From the NCBI RefSeq assembly GCF_000380245.2, contig NZ_HG428741.1:682728-746727 (forward strand): DNA of 64,000 bases, given 5' to 3'. Below, in pieces: positions 32,974-41,637 of this stretch (position 1 is its first letter; every line of letters starts with the position of its first letter). The notes under the pieces were generated by a model. The model was given only the letters and a program-made list of their open reading frames with translations, ran no database searches and was not told where the DNA came from. Source of the stretch: Bacillus massiliigorillae. Its GTDB lineage: Bacteria > Bacillota > Bacilli > Bacillales > DSM-1321. A program made the translations under genes and the position numbers.

Positions 32974-33414
32974 ATGAGAAATTCAATGCTATTACAATTT
33001 TCTGCACAAAGTCAAAATGAGTCATTTGCGAGGGTCACTGTTGCTGCGTTCGTAGCGCAACTTGATCCAACGATGGATGAGCTTACAGAGATCAAAACAG
33101 TTGTTTCAGAAGCGGTTACTAATGCGATTATTCATGGCTATGAAAATGATGCAAATGGAATTGTAACGATTGAAGCAAGTATTGAAGATTTTGTTGTAGA
33201 TTTGGTTATTAAAGATGAAGGTGTAGGTATCGAGGATATTGAAGAGGCTAAACAGCCATTGTTTACAACGAAACCTGAGCTAGAACGTTCGGGTATGGGC
33301 TTTACAATTATGGAAAACTTTATGGATGAGCTAAGTATAGTATCTCATAAAGGTGAAGGTACGATTATTCGTTTGAAAAAACATGTAGCTAATAGCAAAG
33401 CACTGTGCAATTAA
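32974..33414 (+). CDS. spoIIAB: Anti-sigma F factor and serine kinase SpoIIAB
   Basis: A 146-residue GHKL-type ATPase. The N box is SEAVTNAIIHGY (about residues 45-56), the G1 box DEGVGIEDI (about 79-87), and the G2 region RSGMGFTIMENF (about 104-115). It binds sigma-F and phosphorylates SpoIIAA. It abuts spoIIAA without a gap, so translation is coupled. Confidence 0.96.
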   Translation: MRNSMLLQFSAQSQNESFARVTVAAFVAQLDPTMDELTEIKTVVSEAVTNAIIHGYENDANGIVTIEASIEDFVVDLVIKDEGVGIEDIEEAKQPLFTTKPELERSGMGFTIMENFMDELSIVSHKGEGTIIRLKKHVANSKALCN

Positions 33415-33421
33415 GGGAGAC

Positions 33422-34186
33422 ATGCGTATGGATGTGGAGGTCAAGAATAACAAGAATAGTGTGCATTTAAAAGATGCTGAAGTGAAAGCTTTGATACGAC
33501 GCAGCCAAGATGGAGATCAAGATGCAAGAGAAACAATTGTAAAAGGCAATTTGCGCCTAGTATGGTCGGTAGTACAACGGTTTTTAAATCGAGGATATGA
33601 ACCAGATGATTTGTTTCAAATTGGATGTATAGGATTGCTGAAGTCAGTGGATAAATTCGATTTATCTTTTGATGTGAGATTTTCCACGTATGCAGTACCG
33701 ATGATTATTGGTGAGATACAACGTTTCTTGCGAGACGATGGTACGGTGAAGGTGAGCCGTTCCATTAAAGAACAAGGCAATAAAATTCGTCGTGCAAAAG
33801 AAGAGTTATCAAAAGTATATGGACGAGTTCCAACGGTAAATGAAATTGCTGAGTATCTTGAAATTACACCAGAAGAAGTAGTATTTGCACAAGAGGCTAG
33901 TAAGCAGCCAGCTTCTATTCATGAAACAGTTTATGAAAATGATGGTGATCCTATTACGCTTTTAGACCAAATTTCTGATAATAGCGAGTCGAAGTGGTTT
34001 GATAAAATCGCTTTAAAAGATGCGATTGATGAACTAGAAGATCGTGAAAGACTCATTGTGTATTTGCGATATTTTAAGGATCAAACACAATCAGAAGTTG
34101 CGGAACGACTTGGCATCTCTCAAGTGCAAGTCTCTCGATTAGAAAAGAAAATACTGCAACAAATCAAAATCCGTATGAATGATTAA
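33422..34186 (+). CDS. sigF: Sporulation sigma factor F
   Basis: A 254-residue sigma-70 protein. Region 2 includes GNLRLVWSVVQRFLNRGYEP and DLFQIGCIGLLKSVDKFDL; region 3 spans SRSIKEQGNKIRRAKEELSK; region 4 ends LGISQVQVSRLEKKILQQI. It directs the first forespore-specific transcription and is held by SpoIIAB. The start can be ATG at 33422 or 33428; GGGAGA stands upstream. A terminator overlaps its stop codon. In B. subtilis the spoVA operon follows directly; here three transcription units intervene. Confidence 0.96.
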   Translation: MRMDVEVKNNKNSVHLKDAEVKALIRRSQDGDQDARETIVKGNLRLVWSVVQRFLNRGYEPDDLFQIGCIGLLKSVDKFDLSFDVRFSTYAVPMIIGEIQRFLRDDGTVKVSRSIKEQGNKIRRAKEELSKVYGRVPTVNEIAEYLEITPEEVVFAQEASKQPASIHETVYENDGDPITLLDQISDNSESKWFDKIALKDAIDELEDRERLIVYLRYFKDQTQSEVAERLGISQVQVSRLEKKILQQIKIRMND

Positions 34187-34207
34187 TTCATACGGGTGTT
34201 TTTTTGT
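34171..34207 (+). terminator. Terminator overlapping the end of sigF
   Basis: CCGTATGAAT (the last sigF codons) pairs with ATTCATACGG and is followed by GTG and T7. Confidence 0.88.
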
Positions 34208-34246
34208 AATTAGAATGTATTGGTAATAAAAACTTTAGATTTCCTC

Positions 34247-34305
34247 TTGAAATTTGGTTGTAAAACGAATAATATATTAAAGGTTCGTGTTAAATGTTCG
34301 TATTT
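34247..34305 (+). promoter_or_regulatory. Promoter with paired PurR boxes before the purine permease
   Basis: TTGAAA (34247-34252), 17 bases, TAATAT (34270-34275) form a promoter. A PurR-like box, TAAAACGAATAAT (34261-34273), overlaps the -10. An opposed box, AATGTTCGTATTT (34293-34305), matches AWWWCCGAACWWT at 12 of 13 positions on the minus strand. Two opposed boxes are the known arrangement for PurR. No purine riboswitch core was found here. Confidence 0.6.
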
Positions 34306-34350
34306 TTTAGACGTTGCACGTATGCATTATTACATCGGAGGTTTTATACA

Positions 34351-35643
34351 TTGTTAAACAACTATTTTGGAATTAAACAGCATGGATCAACGGTAAAAAC
34401 AGAGGTACTTGCTGGTGTTACGACTTTCTTAACGATGGTCTATATAGTATTTGTTAACCCAGCTATCCTTTCAGGTGCTGGTGTTCCGTTTGATCAAGTA
34501 TTTATGGCAACAATCATTGCCGCTGTGACAGGTACATTGATTATGGGCTTGTTTGCTAAATATCCAATCGCAGTAGCACCAGGGATGGGATTAAATGCTT
34601 ATTTTGCAGGTATCGTAGCAACTCAAGGATTGACATATCAAACAGTATTAGGCGCAGTTTTCTGTGCAGGTGTGTTATTTATTCTTCTAAGTGTTAGTAA
34701 CTTACGTCAAATGATTATCGAAGCAATTCCACCAACTATTAAATACGGAATCACTTCTGGTATTGGATTATTTATTGCTTTTCTTGGCTTTAAACAATCT
34801 GGCATTATCGTGGCAAATGAATCAACATATGTTGCACTAGGTGACTTAACAGCGCCTGTTACAGTATTATCAATTGTTGGATTAGCAATCACCTTAGTAT
34901 TAATGGTAAGACGAGTACAAGGTGCATTATTCTTTGGAATGTTAATTACAGCTATCATCGGTTATTTCTGCGGCATGCTGAAGTTCGATGGATTTACTTC
35001 TTTACCACCGGCACCCGTATTTTTTGATTTAGATTTAGCTGGTGTATTTTCAAATGGTCTATATGCAGTAATCTTTTCTTTCTTATTAGTAACAATCTTT
35101 GATACAACTGGAACGATGTTAGCTGTTTCTGAGCAAGCTGGATTATTAAAGGATGGGAAATTCCCAAGAGCGAAGAAAGCTTTCTTAGGAGATTCAATTG
35201 CAACGACAGTTGGTGCTGCATTTGGTACAAGCCCATCAACAGCTTATGTTGAATCAAGTACAGGGGTTGCAGCGGGAGGTCGTACAGGTTTAACGGCAGT
35301 AATTGTAGCAGGTCTCTTCTTGATTACAATGTTCTTCTCGCCTGTTGTTTCGGCAATCTCATCATTACCTGCCATCACAGCACCGATTTTAATTATCGTT
35401 GGTTGTTTCATGATGGAAGGTTTATCAAAGATTAATTGGCCTTCATTTGATGATGCGTTCCCAGCATTTGTGATTATTTTATCAATGCCTTTAACATCAA
35501 GTATTTCTACAGGGATTGCGTTTGGTTTTATTACGTACCCATTATTAAAGCTTGTAAGCGGTAATGGCAAGAAAGTACATCCAATTATTTACATTTTTGG
35601 TGTGATTTTCTTAGTTCAAATGATTTTCTTCCCTTCGCATTAA
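34351..35643 (+). CDS. NCS2/AzgA family purine permease (PbuG/PbuO-like)
   Basis: A 430-residue membrane protein of the AzgA branch of xanthine/uracil permeases. The start LNNYFGIKQHGSTVKTEVLAG...YIVFVNPAILS and the motif VAPGMGLNAYFA (about residues 74-85) are family hallmarks, as is GTSPSTAYVESSTGVAAGGRTG (in about 291-312). It probably imports hypoxanthine, guanine or adenine. TTG at 34351 is preceded by CGGAGG; the longer frame starting at 34294 overlaps the operator and is rejected. PurR boxes upstream support a purine substrate. Confidence 0.88.
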   Translation: MLNNYFGIKQHGSTVKTEVLAGVTTFLTMVYIVFVNPAILSGAGVPFDQVFMATIIAAVTGTLIMGLFAKYPIAVAPGMGLNAYFAGIVATQGLTYQTVLGAVFCAGVLFILLSVSNLRQMIIEAIPPTIKYGITSGIGLFIAFLGFKQSGIIVANESTYVALGDLTAPVTVLSIVGLAITLVLMVRRVQGALFFGMLITAIIGYFCGMLKFDGFTSLPPAPVFFDLDLAGVFSNGLYAVIFSFLLVTIFDTTGTMLAVSEQAGLLKDGKFPRAKKAFLGDSIATTVGAAFGTSPSTAYVESSTGVAAGGRTGLTAVIVAGLFLITMFFSPVVSAISSLPAITAPILIIVGCFMMEGLSKINWPSFDDAFPAFVIILSMPLTSSISTGIAFGFITYPLLKLVSGNGKKVHPIIYIFGVIFLVQMIFFPSH

Positions 35644-35661
35644 TTATGATTTGCTAAATTG

Positions 35662-35698
35662 AAGCTGTTCCGAACTAAAGTGTCGGAATAGCTTTTTT
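35662..35698 (+). terminator. Terminator of the purine permease
   Basis: AAGCTGTTCCGA pairs with TCGGAATAGCTT, followed by T4-6. Confidence 0.88.
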
Positions 35699-36100
35699 GA
35701 TTGGGAGTAAAACAAGAACTAAATTCTAAATCCAAAAGGACCTGTGATAGTTTTCTGTTTATAATTATTTTTCTTCTTAATAAATTATATTTACTATAGC
35801 TTTTTTGGGGGAGTATGTTAGCCTAATGATGAAGAGTCTATTTATTCTATTTTAAATTAATATTTTTTGAATGGAAATAAAATACATTCTTATTACATTT
35901 ATGACTAGAATGTTTCTCAATTGAAAGCAAAATGAAACGAAATGTAATAGAAAGTTTGTTAGAATACTTAGATAGGGTATAGAAGCTATAAAGTGAATTA
36001 CATAAAATCCTTTGATATGAACAGAATTTTCATCGAAGTATGCATACAGGGAGATTTGTATAAGTGAAAAACCTTACAAAAGTATATTGAGGTGATTAAC
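35699..36100. other. AT-rich gap before the GTPase gene
   Basis: About 400 bases with no credible reading frame. A weak promoter-like pair (TTGTTA near 35957 and ATAGAA 17 bases on) could serve the GTPase gene. TGAAACGAAATG near 35930 resembles an ECF -35, but no matching -10 is visible. Nothing else stands out. Confidence 0.4.
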
Positions 36101-38848
36101 ATGACAATAGAAAAACGCTTAAGTGAAAAGTCATATAATGAACAATTGCTAGCTGAATATAAGCAATCTAATCCAGTCGAAGCACTTGGAGAAATGTTTG
36201 TTGCAGAAAATAAAAAGGAGTTAGCTGATTTATCTCATATCCGTTTCGCACAAGGTGAAGTATATTTCGGATTTCAAGATTATGAAGCTGCGATTTTTAA
36301 ATGGGAGAATATATCAAATGAATTGGAACCGTGGGCAAAGAAAAATGTTGGTGATGCCTATTTCGAATTAGGATTGTTACCGACGTCAATCGATTTTTAC
36401 AAATCCATTCAAACAGATAGTTTAGTGTTGCAAACAGAAATAGCGCTTAAACTATTTGAAGTATATATTGCTCAAGGTAAGCAAGATTTAGCGGTAGCAT
36501 CCATTAAACAAGCTGTTGAAATCAATCCTGATTATCAAACAATTACTGAAATTGCTCGTGTTTTCTTTGAACAGAGTAATGATTGGGCCAATGCTGTTGA
36601 GTTGGCTGTTAATGAATCAATCCGAACTGAATTAGAGTATTGGTTTGATATTTTGAAAGAATATATTGATAATGGTCATACACAAGTAATTGAACCGAAT
36701 TATTTCACAAATGTACTTGAAGTTATTTACAAAAATGATGGTATCCGTTTTGAAAAAATCGTAGCTTCTTTATGGAAGAACTATGAACAGGATCAGGACT
36801 TCTTGTCTTGGATGAATATGGTTAATGGTTTATTAAAGAAAATAGATGTGCAGGAATCTAGCTCTTGGCATATTATTTCAAGATTATTTCAAGAAGCATT
36901 TGTACGTATGGTAGATGGACACTACAAATTGCCAACTATTACAAGTCTGATGCCTAGCTTGCTAGTTAACTGGACGAATATTGTTCAGCCAGCACAAGCT
37001 CTAGCTGCTTATTCTGCATTAATTGCATGGAATGATTTTTATCCAGGTGTTATTAAAGAAGAGACAGTTCGTTCGGTGGAAAATAAAATCTGGCGTTGTA
37101 CAGATCAGAAGAACTTGTTGGCAGACTCCTTGCAATTGTTTGATTCAATTAAGCAATGGACAAGTGAGCACAAAATGGATATCGGCACAAAAATGCGATG
37201 GTTTGTCCAAGAAATTTTAGATTTGCAGAAACAAAATGTAGTCGTAGTTGGGGTTAATGGTACAGGTAAAACAGCTTTTATTAACGCTATTTTAGGACAT
37301 TCTTTATCTGATAAGCCAACTAAGAATGCTATGAGAATAAAGAATGCGAATGAGTCACATGTAACGATGGTTTCTAGTATAGATATTCATTCTGAACTAG
37401 AAGTTAGTGAAGTAATTAACAGTGATAATGATGTAAATTCAGATATTATTTTTGATTACGCTCTTCCGTCAGCGATATTAGAGGACTATCAAATTACTTT
37501 AATAGATACGCCAGGATTTAGAGGTAGAAGAGATGATGGACAGGTAATGGAAATGTTGCCACTTGCTGATCAGTTACTCTTTGTTTTAGATGCGGACGAT
37601 CCTTTCACTGAGCAAGAACGTGATTTATTGTTACGTATGAAGGAACAAGCACCTCATTTACCAGTAACTTTCGTGGTAACGAAATTAGATACTATTTACA
37701 ATAAGCAGGAAGCGAAGAAAACAGTTGAGGATGCTTATGATCGAATTGTTAAGTATGAACCGACTGCAAATGTAATTGCATTTTCTTCTAAATATGAAAT
37801 TCCTGGACAGGAAGAAGCGATTCTAGAATTATTCTTAAGCTTTAAAAATGAATCTAATCAAGAGAAAAAGCGTACAAATCAATTATTGCAAGTGATTCGT
37901 CGCACAATCTCTCTGTTGTATAATAAGCGAATTGAAAAAGAAAAATCATATACGGATGCAATTCAATGGAATGAAGAAATGGTAACGAGATTGAATGATT
38001 CCATTAATGAATTGGAAGAGTATAAAAAAGATAAGACTGCCAATATTCGTCGCGCGTATAGTAATATTAAAGACGATGTAAAAGAAAATATGGAGAAACG
38101 CATTCCTGAAATTCTCCAAGAATGTGCAGAGCTATTGAGTGAGGAAAGTGATTTCCGTAAAATTCATTTAGAGTTAAATGAAGAAATGAATAATCGTATT
38201 CAAGACTATGTAGAGAATTTGTTAATGCCTGAAATGGTAGATTCTTTACATGAATGGATTCATTTATCAACGGAAGAATTACTAGAAAGTAAGAACTATT
38301 TAGATGAAATGTCACAGTCTTATAATGATATATATGGTGATGTAAGAATTGTCCTTCTAGGAGATTCTAAGATTTTAGATGACTGGCAACGTGATATTCG
38401 TCGTATGACAAGTAACGTAGTAATTGAACAAGAGAATATTTTACTTCGACATACACCATCTCAATTTCTATTGAAAAGTGCTGGTAAATTATTTGGAGCT
38501 CTTACTCAAAATAAATCGATGCTTTATAATCAATATAAGAAATTTGTCGAAAATGAAGATTATGCTGAAACAACAACAGCTGTAGTTTCGAAGTTTATTC
38601 TTCAGTTCGATATTTTTGAAAAAGCAATTGAACGTGATTTAGAATTATTCTTTAATCAGCCATTCGATGAATTAGAACAAGCAGTTAAAGAATCACATGC
38701 AGATATAGAACTAAAAGAAGAGGCATTACGCGTTATGAAAGAAAATCCTGAGATTTTCGATGATGCCATGACTTTATTTAAAATTAGACTTTGTCAATAT
38801 GAGTGGATGACGAATGTGGGAATAGATCGTCCAGTAGTTAATTTATAA
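36101..38848 (+). CDS. TPR-containing dynamin-like GTPase
   Basis: A 915-residue protein. The first 330 residues are helical repeats of TPR type (AQGEVYFGFQDYEAAIFKWE, VGDAYFELGLLPTSIDFYKS, LFEVYIAQGKQDLAVASIKQ). A GTPase domain follows: P-loop VGVNGTGKT (about 380-388), DTPGFRG (about 467-473), and the guanine-specifying VTKLD (about 526-530). The last 350 residues are charged helices (NEEMVTRLNDSINELEEYKK) like a dynamin stalk. No membrane helix is seen. GAGGTGATT precedes ATG 36101. It stands alone between terminators. Function unknown; membrane remodelling or stress protection are possibilities only. Confidence 0.78.
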   Translation: MTIEKRLSEKSYNEQLLAEYKQSNPVEALGEMFVAENKKELADLSHIRFAQGEVYFGFQDYEAAIFKWENISNELEPWAKKNVGDAYFELGLLPTSIDFYKSIQTDSLVLQTEIALKLFEVYIAQGKQDLAVASIKQAVEINPDYQTITEIARVFFEQSNDWANAVELAVNESIRTELEYWFDILKEYIDNGHTQVIEPNYFTNVLEVIYKNDGIRFEKIVASLWKNYEQDQDFLSWMNMVNGLLKKIDVQESSSWHIISRLFQEAFVRMVDGHYKLPTITSLMPSLLVNWTNIVQPAQALAAYSALIAWNDFYPGVIKEETVRSVENKIWRCTDQKNLLADSLQLFDSIKQWTSEHKMDIGTKMRWFVQEILDLQKQNVVVVGVNGTGKTAFINAILGHSLSDKPTKNAMRIKNANESHVTMVSSIDIHSELEVSEVINSDNDVNSDIIFDYALPSAILEDYQITLIDTPGFRGRRDDGQVMEMLPLADQLLFVLDADDPFTEQERDLLLRMKEQAPHLPVTFVVTKLDTIYNKQEAKKTVEDAYDRIVKYEPTANVIAFSSKYEIPGQEEAILELFLSFKNESNQEKKRTNQLLQVIRRTISLLYNKRIEKEKSYTDAIQWNEEMVTRLNDSINELEEYKKDKTANIRRAYSNIKDDVKENMEKRIPEILQECAELLSEESDFRKIHLELNEEMNNRIQDYVENLLMPEMVDSLHEWIHLSTEELLESKNYLDEMSQSYNDIYGDVRIVLLGDSKILDDWQRDIRRMTSNVVIEQENILLRHTPSQFLLKSAGKLFGALTQNKSMLYNQYKKFVENEDYAETTTAVVSKFILQFDIFEKAIERDLELFFNQPFDELEQAVKESHADIELKEEALRVMKENPEIFDDAMTLFKIRLCQYEWMTNVGIDRPVVNL

Positions 38849-38857
38849 GAATGATCT

Positions 38858-38910
38858 AAAAACGTATCTTGAGGCTATTAATGTAGTCTTGAGATACGTT
38901 TTTTTGTTTT
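38858..38910 (+). terminator. Terminator of the GTPase gene
   Basis: AAAAACGTATCT pairs with AGATACGTTTTT over a loop, followed by T. Confidence 0.85.
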
Positions 38911-38966
38911 TTTAGAAATGCTAACGGAATACTAGAATAGTTTTTTATGTTAAATTTTAAAAATAT

Positions 38967-38998
38967 TGAAACGTTTTATAGGAGTTCATTCTCTAATA
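38967..38998 (+). promoter_or_regulatory. ECF-type autoregulatory promoter of the second ECF pair
   Basis: TGAAAC (38967-38972) and, 17 bases on, TCTCTAATA (38990-38998). It closely parallels the promoter of the first ECF pair (TGAAAC...TGTCTAATA), which suggests the two sigma factors read similar or overlapping sites. Confidence 0.62.
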
Positions 38999-39019
38999 GA
39001 TAGAGAGGGGGAGGACATA

Positions 39020-39544
39020 CTGAATAAACTCAAACTAGTTCATCGAGCGAAAAAAGGACACAATCAAGCTTTTCAACAATTGATAGATGAAGAAAAGGTA
39101 CGCTTGTATAAAATAGCTCGTCTGTATGTAAAAAATGAAGAAGATGCTCTAGAGATTTTTCAAGAAACATTATATAAAGCTTATATTTCTCTAAAGAATT
39201 TGAAAGAAGACCGGTACTTTTCGACATGGATTACGAGAATTCTCATAAATACAGCTTATGATTTTTTGAAAAAGCAAAAGCGAGTAATTCCATTAGACAG
39301 TGTGATTATAGAAGATCAAAATCTACAATACAATATGCCCGAAGAGAATAGTGACTTGATTAAAGCAATAGAAGAGTTGGATGTTAAATATAAGACGGTT
39401 CTAATACTCCGTTATTATAAAGATTATTCAATTAAACAAATTGCTGAAATCGTTGAATGCCCTGAAGGAACAGTAAAGACAAATATCCATCGAGGACTTC
39501 AGTTATTGCGAATGAAAATCGAGGAGGGCTGTATCAATGAATAA
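39020..39544 (+). CDS. ECF RNA polymerase sigma factor (second copy), probable CTG start
   Basis: A sigma factor of about 174 residues with region 2 (LYKIARLYVKNEEDALEIFQETLYKAYISL split over about 27-60, TWITRILINTAYDFLKKQ) and region 4 (IEELDVKYKTVLILRYYKDYS...CPEGTVKTNIHRGLQLL). It is clearly related to the ECF protein at 3033. The open frame runs up to a TTG at 38966, but that codon is part of the -35 box. The only codon at the right distance from GGGGGAGG (39007-39014) is CTG at 39020. It overlaps its anti-sigma gene by eight bases. Confidence 0.82.
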   Translation: MNKLKLVHRAKKGHNQAFQQLIDEEKVRLYKIARLYVKNEEDALEIFQETLYKAYISLKNLKEDRYFSTWITRILINTAYDFLKKQKRVIPLDSVIIEDQNLQYNMPEENSDLIKAIEELDVKYKTVLILRYYKDYSIKQIAEIVECPEGTVKTNIHRGLQLLRMKIEEGCINE

Positions 39545-40865
39545 AGAGTTCACGCAATTTAAAAAAGAAATTGATCAAATGTATGTACCCATTGAAAAGC
39601 TCGATCAAATTATTGCTGATACGATTATGAAAAATGATAGCAAGCAAATAAAACAGAAAAAAAATTATTTGAAAAGAGGTTTAGGTGCTGCTTTGGTAGC
39701 TTGTAGTTTAGCTATTGGCTCCGCTTATGTATCGCCAACGATGGCAAAGGTAGTATCACATATTCCATTAATTGGACATTATTTTAATGCTGATGATAAA
39801 GGGCTAAAAATGATAGCAGAACATGATATGGCTATGAAGATAGACAAAACGGTTAAAAAACATGGCACAACTTTTACAGTGCATGATGCGTATTATGATG
39901 GAACTCGTTTAGTAATTGGCTATACAAGGAAATCTATCCTGCCATCTGAAAATTTTAAATTTGACTTAATGATTAATGGAAAGGAAATGGGAGATTTAAG
40001 ATTTAGTCAATCTGAACGAGGCTACTACGTTAATCCAAATCAATATATCGGATTAATTGAGGTTAAACCGGTTATGGAGAAATTCCCTGAAGCATTAAAT
40101 TTGAAACTAATTTTTAGTAAGTATACAGAGCAAACGGATGGATGGGATTTTTCTTTTTCAATAAAGCAGTCTGATGACTTAGCGCTTGTGAAGCCAAAGG
40201 ATAGGAAAGCGCATCAAATTGCAGGTGCGGAGGTGACGTTACAGTCGCTTTCGTATGGGCTAGGAGGTACGGAGTTAACATTTGAAAGGCTACAGGATTC
40301 AGCGTTTTTAAATAAGCATATGGATTTTTATATTTATTATCAACTTCTAAATGATAGAGGAGAGCTGATTAAGAGTTTAGGTGGTGTAGGGATGGGTGAC
40401 GAGCCTATAGATGGTAAAGAACGTATTATAGATAAACATTCATTTGAACCTTTACCGAAATATACAAAAAAGGTAACGATTATTCCTTACACTATTCCTT
40501 CGAATAATGGAGTGGAACTTCCAAAGATTGTAATGCCGATTGTAAATCAAACAATTCCATTTACTATAGAACAGGGAGAAATAGGCGCAATAAGCGTGAC
40601 GAAGCTTGAGAAGAATAAAGAAAATCTAAGTGTATATTTTTCAGTGAATAGTGATTTTCAATTTGATGATACATTAACTCATAACGGTATTTGGATTGAG
40701 AATAAAGATGGAAAACAATTAGAAAGCTCAAAAGGTGTCCAGAGAGTCAAGGGTAATCAATATAAAGAAGTATTTCAAATTAAAGGTAATGAAGAGTTAT
40801 TTATTGCAACATATAAATATTCTAAACCGATTATGTATGATCCATTTACTGTAACACTTCCATAA
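39537..40865 (+). CDS. DUF4179-type anti-sigma factor (second copy)
   Basis: A 442-residue single-pass membrane protein that overlaps the preceding ECF sigma gene. It has a 40-residue cytoplasmic part, a membrane segment (LKRGLGAALVACSLAIGSAYV, in about residues 43-63), then an outer domain that starts VSPTMAKVVSHIPLIGHYFN, with the same SKIPGM/SHIPLI-type start as the anti-sigma at 3547. GAGGAGGG precedes the ATG. It presumably holds its sigma factor at the membrane; signal unknown. Confidence 0.8.
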   Translation: MNKEFTQFKKEIDQMYVPIEKLDQIIADTIMKNDSKQIKQKKNYLKRGLGAALVACSLAIGSAYVSPTMAKVVSHIPLIGHYFNADDKGLKMIAEHDMAMKIDKTVKKHGTTFTVHDAYYDGTRLVIGYTRKSILPSENFKFDLMINGKEMGDLRFSQSERGYYVNPNQYIGLIEVKPVMEKFPEALNLKLIFSKYTEQTDGWDFSFSIKQSDDLALVKPKDRKAHQIAGAEVTLQSLSYGLGGTELTFERLQDSAFLNKHMDFYIYYQLLNDRGELIKSLGGVGMGDEPIDGKERIIDKHSFEPLPKYTKKVTIIPYTIPSNNGVELPKIVMPIVNQTIPFTIEQGEIGAISVTKLEKNKENLSVYFSVNSDFQFDDTLTHNGIWIENKDGKQLESSKGVQRVKGNQYKEVFQIKGNEELFIATYKYSKPIMYDPFTVTLP

Positions 40866-40874
40866 GAGAAATAG

Positions 40875-40917
40875 AAAAAACGATGTTTGATGAGTAAATC
40901 AGCATCGTTTTTTTATT
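40875..40917 (+). terminator. Terminator of the second ECF operon
   Basis: AAAAAACGATG pairs with CATCGTTTTTT, with an inner TTGAT/AATCA pair, followed by T. Confidence 0.88.
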
Positions 40918-40945
40918 TAGTAATTTTTGGAGTTGAAGGTTTTTT

Positions 40946-40975
40946 TGTATTGTTTTTCCTCTTCAATCCATACTA
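40946..40975 (+). promoter_or_regulatory. Sigma-G (late forespore) promoter of spoVA
   Basis: TGTATT (40946-40951), 17 bases, CATACTA (40969-40975). The -10 is identical to the sigma-G consensus and the spacing is right. spoVA is a classic sigma-G operon. Confidence 0.8.
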
Positions 40976-41007
40976 GCACTATAAGCATGATGAAGTCAGG
41001 TGAGTAT

Positions 41008-41637
41008 ATGGATGAGTTAGTGTATGTAAGAATGCGAAACCGTGTATTAGTAGCAGGGAGAAGTCACATATATGTGAGAGATATTGCGAAACTGATTGGT
41101 CCACAAGAGATTACAGAGCATATCCGTAATCTTCAAATTTATGAAATAAAGAAGTCAGATCGCAATATCATTATTATTGATTTTATACAAGTGTTAGAGA
41201 AAGTTCTTGAAGTGTATGGCCAGGTGGAAATACAAGCTGTAGGACCGAATCAAACCATTATTGAAGTTAAACAGAAGACGAGAAAATTGGATTCAGGCCT
41301 GTTTGTTTTTGTTTGGCTCTTACTGTTTGTAGGTGCAGCGCTCACGATTATGAATTTTCATGAAGATGTGAGCATGCCGATTGTTCATCAGAAGCTTTAT
41401 GCATTAATGACTGGAAAGCATGAAGCGAAGCCGCTCATATTGCAAATTCCTTATAGTATTGGTTTAGGGGTTGGGATGGTGTTGTTCTTTAATCATTTCT
41501 TTAAGAAAAGATTTAATGAAGAGCCAAGTCCGCTAGAAGTTGAAATGTTTAACTATCAACAAGATTTAGATCGCTACGTCATGATAAAGGAAAACAAGGA
41601 AAGTACGACACATCTTAATGATCATTCTAATCATTAG
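41008..41637 (+). CDS. spoVAA: Stage V sporulation protein AA
   Basis: A 209-residue protein with an N-terminal soluble domain (MDELVYVRMRNRVLVAGRSH) and two membrane helices (FVFVWLLLFVGAALTIMNF, about residues 95-115; SIGLGVGMVLFFNHFF, about 150-166). It matches SpoVAA, part of the set that moves dipicolinic acid in spores. ATG at 41008 has AGGTGAG upstream; the sigma-G promoter lies inside the longer open frame, which rules out the earlier start at 40927. It overlaps spoVAB by 20 bases. Confidence 0.9.
   Translation: MDELVYVRMRNRVLVAGRSHIYVRDIAKLIGPQEITEHIRNLQIYEIKKSDRNIIIIDFIQVLEKVLEVYGQVEIQAVGPNQTIIEVKQKTRKLDSGLFVFVWLLLFVGAALTIMNFHEDVSMPIVHQKLYALMTGKHEAKPLILQIPYSIGLGVGMVLFFNHFFKKRFNEEPSPLEVEMFNYQQDLDRYVMIKENKESTTHLNDHSNH

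Noticed and set aside
34207..34350. Purine riboswitch before the NCS2 permease
   Set aside because: The conserved TATA...CTACC...CCGTAAA core is absent; PurR-like boxes are found instead.
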